A DNA stretch of 64,000 bases, taken from NCBI RefSeq assembly GCF_029948125.1, contig NZ_JASAMB010000013.1:124001-188000 (forward strand). Reading direction: 5' to 3'. The notes beneath the pieces are model-generated. The model was given only the letters and a program-made list of their open reading frames with translations, had not been told where the DNA came from and ran no database searches. Position 1 is the stretch's first letter, and each line of letters begins with the position of its first letter. Below are positions 57,537-64,000 of the stretch, one piece after another. Origin of the DNA: Catellatospora sp. KI3. GTDB taxonomy: Bacteria > Actinomycetota > Actinomycetes > Mycobacteriales > Micromonosporaceae. Both the position numbers and the translations under genes were made by a program.

Positions 57537-58646
57537 CTACAGGGCGAGCAGGAACTGCCGCAGTGCCCGGTAGTAGGGCTCGATGGTGGTGACGTCGACG
57601 TACTCCTGCGGGCCGTGCAGGCCGCCGCCGCCGATCCCGAAGATCACCGCCGGGATGCCGCGCTGGGAGTAGTACCGTCCGTCGGCCGCGCCGTGCTTGC
57701 GCAGGAACCCGGCCGGGAAGCCCTGGGCCTGCGCCGCGGCCCGCAGCGCCAGCACGTCGGGCAGCGTCCGGTCGGCCCAGTGCGGCGCGTCGGCCTGCGC
57801 GACCGCGACCTCCACCCCCGGGCCGCACACCTCCAGCAGATGCGCCCCGACCTGCTCGGCGTCGCGCCCGTCGAAGCCGGTCGCGCCGGGCGGGAACCGG
57901 ATGTCCAGCCACGCCTGCGCGGTGGCGGGCACCTGGTTGAACGCCCGGTTGTCGGTCTCGATCCGGGCCACGTTGACCGTGGTCACCCACGCCTCACCGG
58001 TCGGCAGCGGATACGCCGCGAGCAGCTTGTCCACCGCCCGCACCACGGTGACCAGCGCGTTGTCGCCCTGCCATGGGTACGCGCTGTGCCCGGTGCGCCC
58101 GGTCGCCGACAGCCGCACCTGCGCGATGCCCTTGGAGTCGGTGACCAGCTCCAGCCCGCTCTGCTCGCCGATGACCACGAACTGCCCCGTGACGCCCTGC
58201 CCGACCTGGTGACCGGTGCCGTCCCGGCCGCCGACCTCCTCGTCGGTGACCAGCTGCAGCGCCACCGGGAAGGGCAGCGTCGGCGCCAGCTCGGCGAAGA
58301 CCAGCGCCTCGACCAGCGCCGCGACCTTCATGTCGTGGGTGCCGCGCCCGTACAGCCGGTCGCCCTCGCGGCGGGCGGTGAACTGGTGCGGCTCGGCCGG
58401 GACCACGTCGACATGGCCGTTGAGGATGACCCGGAACTCCGGCCGGACCCCGCCCGCGTCGCGGTAGACCAGCGCGCTCGGCTTGCCCCGCGAGGCGAAC
58501 CGCTCCACGGTGAACCCGGGGCCGACCCGGTCGAGCACCTGTTCGAGCACCAGGTCCAGGGCGCGGTGCAGCTCATCGGGGCGGTCGGCGGTCGACGGCA
58601 CGGCGATCAGGCGGGCGGCCGTACCGAGGAAGGTCTCCAGGTCCAC
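57537..58646 (-). CDS. M20-family zinc peptidase/deacylase
   Basis: A 369-residue ArgE/DapE-type enzyme. Zinc ligands are seen in GHVDVVP (His, Asp), GRGTHDMK (Asp), the catalytic pair TDEEVGG, the dimerisation-lid GRTGHSAYPW and the late KHGAADGRY and GGGGLHGPQEY (His). It should hydrolyse amide bonds of small acylated amino acids or peptides; substrate is not fixed by the sequence. The GTG start at 58646 follows AGGATGGG. It is divergent from the AlkZ-like gene. Confidence 0.86.
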   Translation of the reverse strand: MDLETFLGTAARLIAVPSTADRPDELHRALDLVLEQVLDRVGPGFTVERFASRGKPSALVYRDAGGVRPEFRVILNGHVDVVPAEPHQFTARREGDRLYGRGTHDMKVAALVEALVFAELAPTLPFPVALQLVTDEEVGGRDGTGHQVGQGVTGQFVVIGEQSGLELVTDSKGIAQVRLSATGRTGHSAYPWQGDNALVTVVRAVDKLLAAYPLPTGEAWVTTVNVARIETDNRAFNQVPATAQAWLDIRFPPGATGFDGRDAEQVGAHLLEVCGPGVEVAVAQADAPHWADRTLPDVLALRAAAQAQGFPAGFLRKHGAADGRYYSQRGIPAVIFGIGGGGLHGPQEYVDVTTIEPYYRALRQFLLAL

Positions 58647-58722
58647 GGACCCATCCTGGCAGCGCGCCGCCACCCGGGCCAGCGCGGCGCCGATGTCGGC
58701 CGGTGCGGTTAGCATCCGGCGG

Positions 58723-59808
58723 GTGGACGCTCGCAGCCTCGCCTTCTGGCGCATGCGCAACCTCGGCCTGCTCGACCCGCCTGCGACCGACGCCGTCGCG
58801 ACGGTCGGCGGGCTGGTCGCGGTGCAGTCGCAGGACTTCGGCCCGGCGAAGTGGTCGCTGGGCGACCGCGACGGCGACGCGACCGACGCGCACCTGGACG
58901 CCGCGTTCGCGCGCGGCGAGTTCCTGCGCACCCATGTGCTGCGGCCGACCTGGCACTTCGTCGCACCCGACGACATCCGGTGGCTGCTGGCGCTGACCGG
59001 CCCGCGCGTGCACCAGTTCCTCGGCTACTACTACCGCCAGCAGGGACTCGACGAGGCCGTCCTGGCGCGCGGCGACGAGGTGCTGGTCGCGGCGCTGTCC
59101 GGCGGGCCGCAGCTGACCCGCAAAGACCTGGTGCCGCACCTGGCCGCCGCCGGCCTGCCGACGGGCAACCTCGCCGTCACGCACCTGGCCATGCACGCCG
59201 AGCTGGAAGGGCTTATCTGCAGCGGCGCCCCGCAGGGCAAGCAGCAGACGTACGCGCTGCTGGCCGACCGCGCCCCCGACGCCTGGGTGCTCGACGCCGA
59301 CCAGGCGCTGGCGGAGCTGACGCTGCGCTACTTCACCAGCCACGGCCCGGCCACCGCCAAGGACTTCCGCTGGTGGTCCAGCCTCACCCTGGCCGACATC
59401 CGGCGCGGCCTGGACCTGGTCGGCGACCGGCTGCACAGCCTGACCGCCGACGGGCTGACGTACTGGTTCGCCGGGTCGCCGCCCGAGGCGGTCCCGGACC
59501 GGCCGGTGGTGCATCTGCTGCAGGGCTACGACGAGTACATCGTGGGCTACAGCGAGAGCAAGTTCCTGCTGGACCTGGCCAAACGGGGCGGCTCGCGCCT
59601 GGACCGGCCCGCCGCCAACGGGGTGCTGCTGGTCGACGGCCAGTTCACCGGCCACTGGCGCCGCACCGTGACCCGCCGCGACGTCGCCTTCGACCTGGAG
59701 GTGTACGCCGAACTCGGCCCCGCCGAGCACGCGGCCCTGCAAGCGACCGCCGACCGGCACGGCCGGTTCCTCGGCCTGCCCGCGCGGGTCAGCGTCGCGC
59801 CGCGCTGA
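58723..59808 (+). CDS. AlkZ/YcaQ-type winged-helix DNA glycosylase
   Basis: A 361-residue protein of the HTH_42 family. The catalytic QxQ motif (VQSQDFGPAKWSL, residues ~28-40) is present as in AlkZ enzymes that unhook DNA interstrand crosslinks. Other family stretches are LRPTWHFVAPDDIRWLL, LTRKDL and GYDEYIVGYSESK. In Streptomyces, AlkZ protects against azinomycin; whether this copy is general repair or self-resistance is unclear. The GTG start at 58723 is natural; the upstream open frame is non-coding. Confidence 0.8.
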   Translation: MDARSLAFWRMRNLGLLDPPATDAVATVGGLVAVQSQDFGPAKWSLGDRDGDATDAHLDAAFARGEFLRTHVLRPTWHFVAPDDIRWLLALTGPRVHQFLGYYYRQQGLDEAVLARGDEVLVAALSGGPQLTRKDLVPHLAAAGLPTGNLAVTHLAMHAELEGLICSGAPQGKQQTYALLADRAPDAWVLDADQALAELTLRYFTSHGPATAKDFRWWSSLTLADIRRGLDLVGDRLHSLTADGLTYWFAGSPPEAVPDRPVVHLLQGYDEYIVGYSESKFLLDLAKRGGSRLDRPAANGVLLVDGQFTGHWRRTVTRRDVAFDLEVYAELGPAEHAALQATADRHGRFLGLPARVSVAPR

Positions 59809-59811
59809 GCC

Positions 59812-60855
59812 TCACCCGGCGACCGCGCCGGAGTCGCGGTCGCCGATCAGCTTCGACACGTCGACCGCCTCGAAGTCGGCGCCCCGCAGGTTCTTCAGCG
59901 CGCGCAGCGCGTCGTTGGACCAGCGCTCGTCCGGGGCGCCGGACAGGTACCAGGGCGAGCCGTTGTCGGCCACGATCACGCCGTAGCGCTGCATCGCCTC
60001 GGCGACGATCCGTGCCTGCTTCGGGAACTTCGACACGTCTACGCCCGCCTTGAGCCGCAGCCGCAGCCCCATCGGCGGCAGCGACGCGTCGGAGCGGTCG
60101 GAGGCGGCGTGGCGGGCGGGCCACAGGTACGTGTCCCGCGAGCGCGGCACGGTGATCCGCAGCGCGTGGTCGATGCGGCCCCTGGCGACCTCCTCGTAGC
60201 GGACCAGCCCGGCGAAGACCGACAGCCCGGCCGCGTCGGCCGAGGTCCAGCCGGCCGGGCGAAGGCGGTTGGAGCGCAGGTCGAAGACCGCCCCCGACCC
60301 GGCGCGCCAGGTCGCGCCGTTCGGGTGGGCGGCGTACAGCTCGTAGACCTTGCACGCGGCGGGGTCGTACAGGATGACGTGCCGGTCGCCGTCGCCGCCG
60401 CGCCCGCCCTCGACCTTCACGTCGGCGGGGATCGGGTACGGCCCCTTGTCGCTCTCGTCGGCGTACTCGAACGACACCTTCACCTTGGCCTGGTTCGGCT
60501 TGACCGTGGTGACCGGGATGCCGATCGGGGCGCCCTCCCACAGGCCGGAGCCGAAGTCGGGGTGCATGCGCGCGTCGGTGCCGATGCTGCCGACGTAGGC
60601 GGCCGACGAGCGGTGCACGGGCAGCTTCGACACGTCCAGGCGCCAGACGCTGTCGGCGGGGAAGACCCCGCACGCCGCTGTCGCCGACGGGCTGGGCGAA
60701 CCGGCCGGGGTCGGCGAGGCGCCGGTGGCGGCCACCGCCGACGGGGTCGGGGCGGCCACGAACGACGGTCGCGGGTCCGGGGCGGTGTCGCAGGCGCCGA
60801 GCAGGGCGGCGGCGATCAGCGCCGCGGCGGCGAGGGCGATCGGGCGGTGGGGCAC
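59812..60855 (-). CDS. Lipoprotein of unknown function
   Basis: A 347-residue protein with a lipobox Cys22 in LLGAC, then a Pro/Thr/Ser-rich linker and a globular domain with many Tyr/Trp (SVWRLDVSKLPVHRSSA, YPIPADVKVEGGRGGDGDRH, HALRITVPRSRDTYLWPARHA). The HALRIT-x-P and DYG/NGSPWYL pattern is seen in other actinobacterial secreted proteins of unknown role. GTG start 60855. Convergent with the AlkZ-like gene (3-base gap). Confidence 0.75.
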   Translation of the reverse strand: MPHRPIALAAAALIAAALLGACDTAPDPRPSFVAAPTPSAVAATGASPTPAGSPSPSATAACGVFPADSVWRLDVSKLPVHRSSAAYVGSIGTDARMHPDFGSGLWEGAPIGIPVTTVKPNQAKVKVSFEYADESDKGPYPIPADVKVEGGRGGDGDRHVILYDPAACKVYELYAAHPNGATWRAGSGAVFDLRSNRLRPAGWTSADAAGLSVFAGLVRYEEVARGRIDHALRITVPRSRDTYLWPARHAASDRSDASLPPMGLRLRLKAGVDVSKFPKQARIVAEAMQRYGVIVADNGSPWYLSGAPDERWSNDALRALKNLRGADFEAVDVSKLIGDRDSGAVAG

Positions 60856-60954
60856 CCGGGCAATGTAGTGGAGTGGCGGTGGGCCCACACTTCGAGTGCC
60901 CCGCCGTATCCGGTATCGACCATACGACCCGTTTCGTCCACGTAGCCTCGAAAC

Positions 60955-62067
60955 ATGGTCAACCTCGCCAGGTCGGTGCCGTGGTACCTGGTGATCCCGC
61001 CCGTCACCGCACTGGTCCTGATCGGCACCTGGCACCGTGAGCTCGGCATCGCCGCCCTGATCGTCGTCGCCGCGGCGCTGATCGCCGCGGTCCTCACCGC
61101 CGTGCACCACGCCGAGATCGTCGCGCACAGGGTCGGCGAGCCGTTCGGCACGCTGATCCTGGCGGTCGCGGTGACCGTCATCGAGGTCGGACTGATCATC
61201 ATGCTGATGACCTCGGCGGGGGAGGGGCCGTCCAGCCTGGCCCGCGACACCGTCTTCGCCGCCATCATGATCGTCTGCAACGGTGTGATGGGCCTGTGCC
61301 TGCTGCTCGGCGCACTGCGCCACGGCGAGGTCGAATTCCGGGTGGAGGGCGTCACCGCAGCCCTGGCCACCCTCGCCGCCGTGGCGACCCTGGCGCTGGT
61401 GCTGCCGTTCTTCACCACCAGCAGCCCCGGGCCGACGTTCACCGGGGCGCAGCTGGCCTTCGACGGCGTCGCCTCGCTGGTGCTGTACGGCTCGTTCGTG
61501 TTCATCCAGACCCGACGGCACCGCCAGTACTTCCTGCCGCTGAAGACCCGGGAGGACCGCACCGCGCCGCTATCGGACGACGACGAGGAGGAGCACGGCG
61601 ACCGGCCGACGACGCGGGCCACCGCGATCAGCCTCGGCCTGCTGTTCCTGTGCCTGGTCGTGGTGGTCGGGCTGGCCAAGTCGGCCGCACCGGCCATCGA
61701 GCACGCCGTCGTCGCCGCGGGCGCCCCGCGCGCCGTCGTCGGGGTCGCGATCGCGCTGCTGGTGCTCGCCCCCGAGACCGTCGCCGCCGTACGGGCGGCC
61801 CGCCGCAACCACATCCAGACCAGCTTCAACCTGGCGCTGGGCTCGGCACTGGCCAGCATCGGCCTCACCATCCCGGTGCTCGCGCTGGCCTCGATCTGGC
61901 TCAAGAACACGCTGGTCCTGGGCCTGAGCCCGAAGGACATGGTGCTGCTGGCCCTCACCATCACGATCACCACGCTGACCGTCGCACCCGGTCGCGCCAC
62001 CCTGATGCAGGGCGCGGTGCACCTGACCCTGTTCGGCGTGTTCCTGTTCCTGTCCCTGGTGCCGTGA
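60955..62067 (+). CDS. Calcium/cation:proton antiporter (ChaA type)
   Basis: A 370-residue, about 11-helix CaCA-family antiporter. The two conserved alpha-repeats are visible: GEPFGTLILAVAVTVIEVG (residues ~62-80) and LLVLAPETVAAVRAARRNH with SFNLALGSALASIGLTIPV (~265-315). An acidic cytoplasmic loop (SDDDEEEHGD) lies between the halves. It should exchange Ca2+ (or Na+/K+) for protons across the membrane. Transcribed alone. Confidence 0.9.
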   Translation: MVNLARSVPWYLVIPPVTALVLIGTWHRELGIAALIVVAAALIAAVLTAVHHAEIVAHRVGEPFGTLILAVAVTVIEVGLIIMLMTSAGEGPSSLARDTVFAAIMIVCNGVMGLCLLLGALRHGEVEFRVEGVTAALATLAAVATLALVLPFFTTSSPGPTFTGAQLAFDGVASLVLYGSFVFIQTRRHRQYFLPLKTREDRTAPLSDDDEEEHGDRPTTRATAISLGLLFLCLVVVVGLAKSAAPAIEHAVVAAGAPRAVVGVAIALLVLAPETVAAVRAARRNHIQTSFNLALGSALASIGLTIPVLALASIWLKNTLVLGLSPKDMVLLALTITITTLTVAPGRATLMQGAVHLTLFGVFLFLSLVP

Positions 62068-62088
62068 CCAGGCGGAGCCGGCCGAGCG

Positions 62089-62541
62089 TCAGTGCAGGCA
62101 GAACTCGTTGCCCTCGGGGTCGTGCAGGGTGACTCCGTAATGGTCCATGCCCTCGGGCGAGGCGACCCTGAGGACCCGCGCGCCTAGGGCCGTCAGCCGC
62201 TCGACCTCCGCGTCCACCCGCTCGCGTCGGACCTCCAGCGGCACGCTGCGGCCGCCTCCGGCGTCTAGGTCCAGATGCAGCCGGTTCTTGACCGACTTGT
62301 GCTCGGGCACCTGCTGGAACCAGATCCGGGGACCCGCGCCGTCAGGGTCGACGATGCGGTCGACGCCCTCGCCCATCTCGGCCAGTTCCTCCTCGTCGAC
62401 CCCGACCGAGGCGTAGAAGTCGCGCCAGGTCTGGTGGCCGTCGGGCGGGGGAGCGAGCCGGTAGCCGAGGGCCTGGGCCCAGAACACGGCCTGGGCGTCG
62501 GGGTCGGCGCAGTCGATGGTCAGCTGGAAGCGTACGGGCAT
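62089..62541 (-). CDS. VOC (glyoxalase/bleomycin-resistance) family protein
   Basis: A 150-residue protein with two beta-alpha-beta-beta-beta halves (FQLTIDCADPDAQAVFWAQALGY; RLHLDLDAGG; VTLHDPEGNEFCLH). His, Glu and the terminal Glu are at metal-ligand positions. Such proteins can be small-molecule binders, dioxygenases or resistance proteins; this one is like the Glo-EDI-BRP-like type of actinobacteria. ATG 62541; the start has no strong ribosome site. Confidence 0.85.
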   Translation of the reverse strand: MPVRFQLTIDCADPDAQAVFWAQALGYRLAPPPDGHQTWRDFYASVGVDEEELAEMGEGVDRIVDPDGAGPRIWFQQVPEHKSVKNRLHLDLDAGGGRSVPLEVRRERVDAEVERLTALGARVLRVASPEGMDHYGVTLHDPEGNEFCLH

Positions 62542-62608
62542 GCGGCCGAGTCTATGGCCACCGGCGCCCACCGCGCGCGCCGAGGCCGAGGCGGTGGGCG
62601 CCGAGCGG

Positions 62609-63478
62609 TCAGGGTGCGCAGATGGCGGTCAGCATCACGTGCCAGTTCCCGGCGTAGCCGGTCTCGTCCTCGTGAGCGGCCAGGTCGGCACCGGACAGCG
62701 CCCCCGGTCCCCAGAAGCCGATCCGGTTGAGGTGCACCTGCCGCCAGACGGTGCCGCCGTTGATGAACGCACCGGCCCCGTGGACGGTCGTCCCCGCCGG
62801 GCAGGCCGCGGTCACCGCCTTGTTGCTCGACGAGTAGCCGCTGTCCACGTCGACCAGCACCTGCCCGATCGGGTCGGTGCAGATCGCGTACGCGCGGGCG
62901 CCGAAGCTGCCCGACGCGGTCTCGTCAGGCGAGACCCCGACCAGCACATGGTCGTAGGTGGGGTGGACGGCGACCAGCCGGAACCGGTAGCCGCCGATCG
63001 TGACGCCGCCGGTGCCGATCACCTTCTTCCCCGCCGGGCACACCGCGACCGCCTGGACGGTGTCGGAGGTGGTGCTGGCGGCCGCCTTGTACGTCGAGAC
63101 GACCTCCCAGCCGGGAACCGGGTTCCCGCAGATCGCCCACGCGTAGACCGTCCAGTTCCCGGCGTAGCCGCCGTCCTCCATCGCCACGGCGTAGTAGGAG
63201 TGCGTGGGGTACACGGCCCAGGTCGGCTCGATCGAGGTGAGCCGTACCTCGTTGCCGCCGTCGACGATGTCGGCGCCGCCGCCCAGGACCACCTTGCCCG
63301 CCGGGCACAGCGCATTGGCCGTCTTGATCGGCTCCGACCCGGTCAGCGTGCTCCAGCCGACCGTCACGATCTGGCCGGACACGGCCTGGGCGGGCGAGGC
63401 GGCTGCCAGCGACACCGACGCGCCGAGGACGACCGCGGCCAATGCGGTCAGCAGCTTCGACCGATGGAATGCGTGCAC
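62609..63478 (-). CDS. Secreted protein with three Cys-containing repeats
   Basis: A 289-residue exported protein (signal peptide ending at SPAQAVSG). The mature part has three units of about 80-90 residues, each with CPAG(K/T)xVxGxG, an RL-x-x-xxPT-type strand, and A-x-AIC near the end (NALCPAGKVVLGGG, AVCPAGKKVIGTGG, AACPAGTTVHGAG). Each unit keeps a pair of Cys that could form a disulfide. Function unknown; a surface or spore-coat beta-structure is plausible. The GTG start at 63478 follows AGAGGTGG. Confidence 0.8.
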   Translation of the reverse strand: MHAFHRSKLLTALAAVVLGASVSLAAASPAQAVSGQIVTVGWSTLTGSEPIKTANALCPAGKVVLGGGADIVDGGNEVRLTSIEPTWAVYPTHSYYAVAMEDGGYAGNWTVYAWAICGNPVPGWEVVSTYKAAASTTSDTVQAVAVCPAGKKVIGTGGVTIGGYRFRLVAVHPTYDHVLVGVSPDETASGSFGARAYAICTDPIGQVLVDVDSGYSSSNKAVTAACPAGTTVHGAGAFINGGTVWRQVHLNRIGFWGPGALSGADLAAHEDETGYAGNWHVMLTAICAP

Positions 63479-63586
63479 GCGCCACCTCTCAGGGTTCGGC
63501 GCCCCGGCAGTGCGGGGCATCGACCGCCGACGCTAGGAACTCCAAGCGCCGAGCGCACCCGTTGCGCGCCAAACCGACACCTGCGG

Positions 63587-64000
63587 TCAGTGCGCGCCGG
63601 TCAGCGCGTGCCACCGGTCGGCGGTGACGCGCCACAGGACGTGGCGGCGCAGGGGGCTGCCCTCGGGCACCGAAGGGTGGTCGAAGCCGTCGGCCGGATC
63701 GCAGGTCATCCCGATCCGGGCCATCACCGCCTGCGACCGGAGGTTCGTCGTGGCGGTGAAGGACAGGACCTCGTCCAGCCGGACCTCGTCGAAGGCGAAT
63801 GCCAGCGCGCGGCGGGCGGCCTCGGTGGCGTACCCGTGGCCCCAGAACGGGCGGGCCAGCCGCCACCCGATCTCCACGCCCGGCAGGAACGGCGCCTCGA
63901 ACCGGGGCACCGACAGGCCGGTGAACCCGATGAACTGCCCGGTCGCGGCGACCTCCACCGCCCACAGCCCGAAGCCGCGCTCGTCGAACCCGGCCTCGAT
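63587..64000 (-). CDS. GNAT-family acetyltransferase, 5' end outside window
   Basis: At least 138 residues of a RimJ/RimL-type GNAT protein. The frame remains open to base 64000, so its start lies outside. Typical stretches are FIGFTGLSVPRF, IGWRLARPFWGHGYATEAARRALAFAF (acetyl-CoA loop) and ATTNLRSQAVMARIGM. It would acetylate an amine of a protein N-terminus or small molecule. Confidence 0.85.
   Translation of the reverse strand: MEAGFDERGFGLWAVEVAATGQFIGFTGLSVPRFEAPFLPGVEIGWRLARPFWGHGYATEAARRALAFAFDEVRLDEVLSFTATTNLRSQAVMARIGMTCDPADGFDHPSVPEGSPLRRHVLWRVTADRWHALTGAH

Noticed and set aside
1-64000. tRNA, rRNA, CRISPR arrays, insertion sequences, prophage or integration sites
   Set aside because: No cloverleaf-like tRNA sequence, regularly spaced repeat array, transposase, integrase or flanking direct repeats were seen on either strand.

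Overview
The window is high-GC DNA with GTG starts, GTGA/ATGA stop-start overlaps, Shine-Dalgarno cores such as AGGAGG, secreted polysaccharide-active enzymes with lectin-like modules, AfsR/SARP and LacI/TetR regulators, and MbtH-dependent NRPS genes. Together these point to a filamentous actinomycete, most plausibly of the Micromonosporaceae type; that taxonomic guess is inference. No rRNA, tRNA, CRISPR array, insertion sequence or prophage was seen. The first gene is cut by the left edge and the last by the right edge.

Layout. (1) 1-6470: the end of an L-rhamnose catabolic operon (ABC permease, binding lipoprotein, isomerase, aldolase/dehydrogenase fusion, kinase). (2) 6517-15659, all on the minus strand: a secreted phospholipase-D-like protein, a GH16 beta-glucanase, a LacI regulator, a sugar epimerase and a complete second sugar ABC importer. 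Two matching palindromic operators lie between the LacI and GH16 genes. (3) 16111-19668: a 1185-residue secreted ThuA/sugar-dehydrogenase/PKD/CBM6/ricin protein. (4) 19724-24001: an apolipoprotein N-acyltransferase with its TetR gene, a divergent methyltransferase sharing a perfect 34-bp palindrome, a small membrane protein and an APH-fold kinase. (5) 24038-29989: a six-gene, overlapping nitrate operon (transporter, small membrane protein, Rieske protein, four-cluster ferredoxin, molybdopterin catalytic subunit, cytochrome-b-like membrane subunit). (6) 30156-41893: signalling and envelope genes, namely a diguanylate cyclase, an AfsR-type regulator, an M23 protein with six C-terminal repeats, membrane proteins, a TetR, a tiny secreted peptide and a response regulator/kinase/GerMN lipoprotein operon. 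(7) 42234-52137: a compact biosynthetic cluster with an unrecognised 594-residue protein, an MbtH-A-T-C NRPS, a sulfotransferase-like protein and two ABC exporters. (8) 52209-64000: a secreted isoamylase and mostly single housekeeping or accessory genes.

How the parts work together. The rhamnose genes import L-rhamnose and convert it to DHAP and lactate. The second transporter, epimerase, LacI and GH16 genes look like one polysaccharide-utilisation locus in which the LacI protein probably controls release of the extracellular beta-glucanase. The nitrate operon couples nitrate uptake to a membrane-linked reductase that does not match the textbook NarGHI, Nap or Nas layouts. The NRPS cluster is the best candidate for undescribed chemistry: its adenylation domain lacks the amino-group-binding Asp, it ends in a condensation domain with no release domain, and it is translationally coupled to a protein family I do not recognise.
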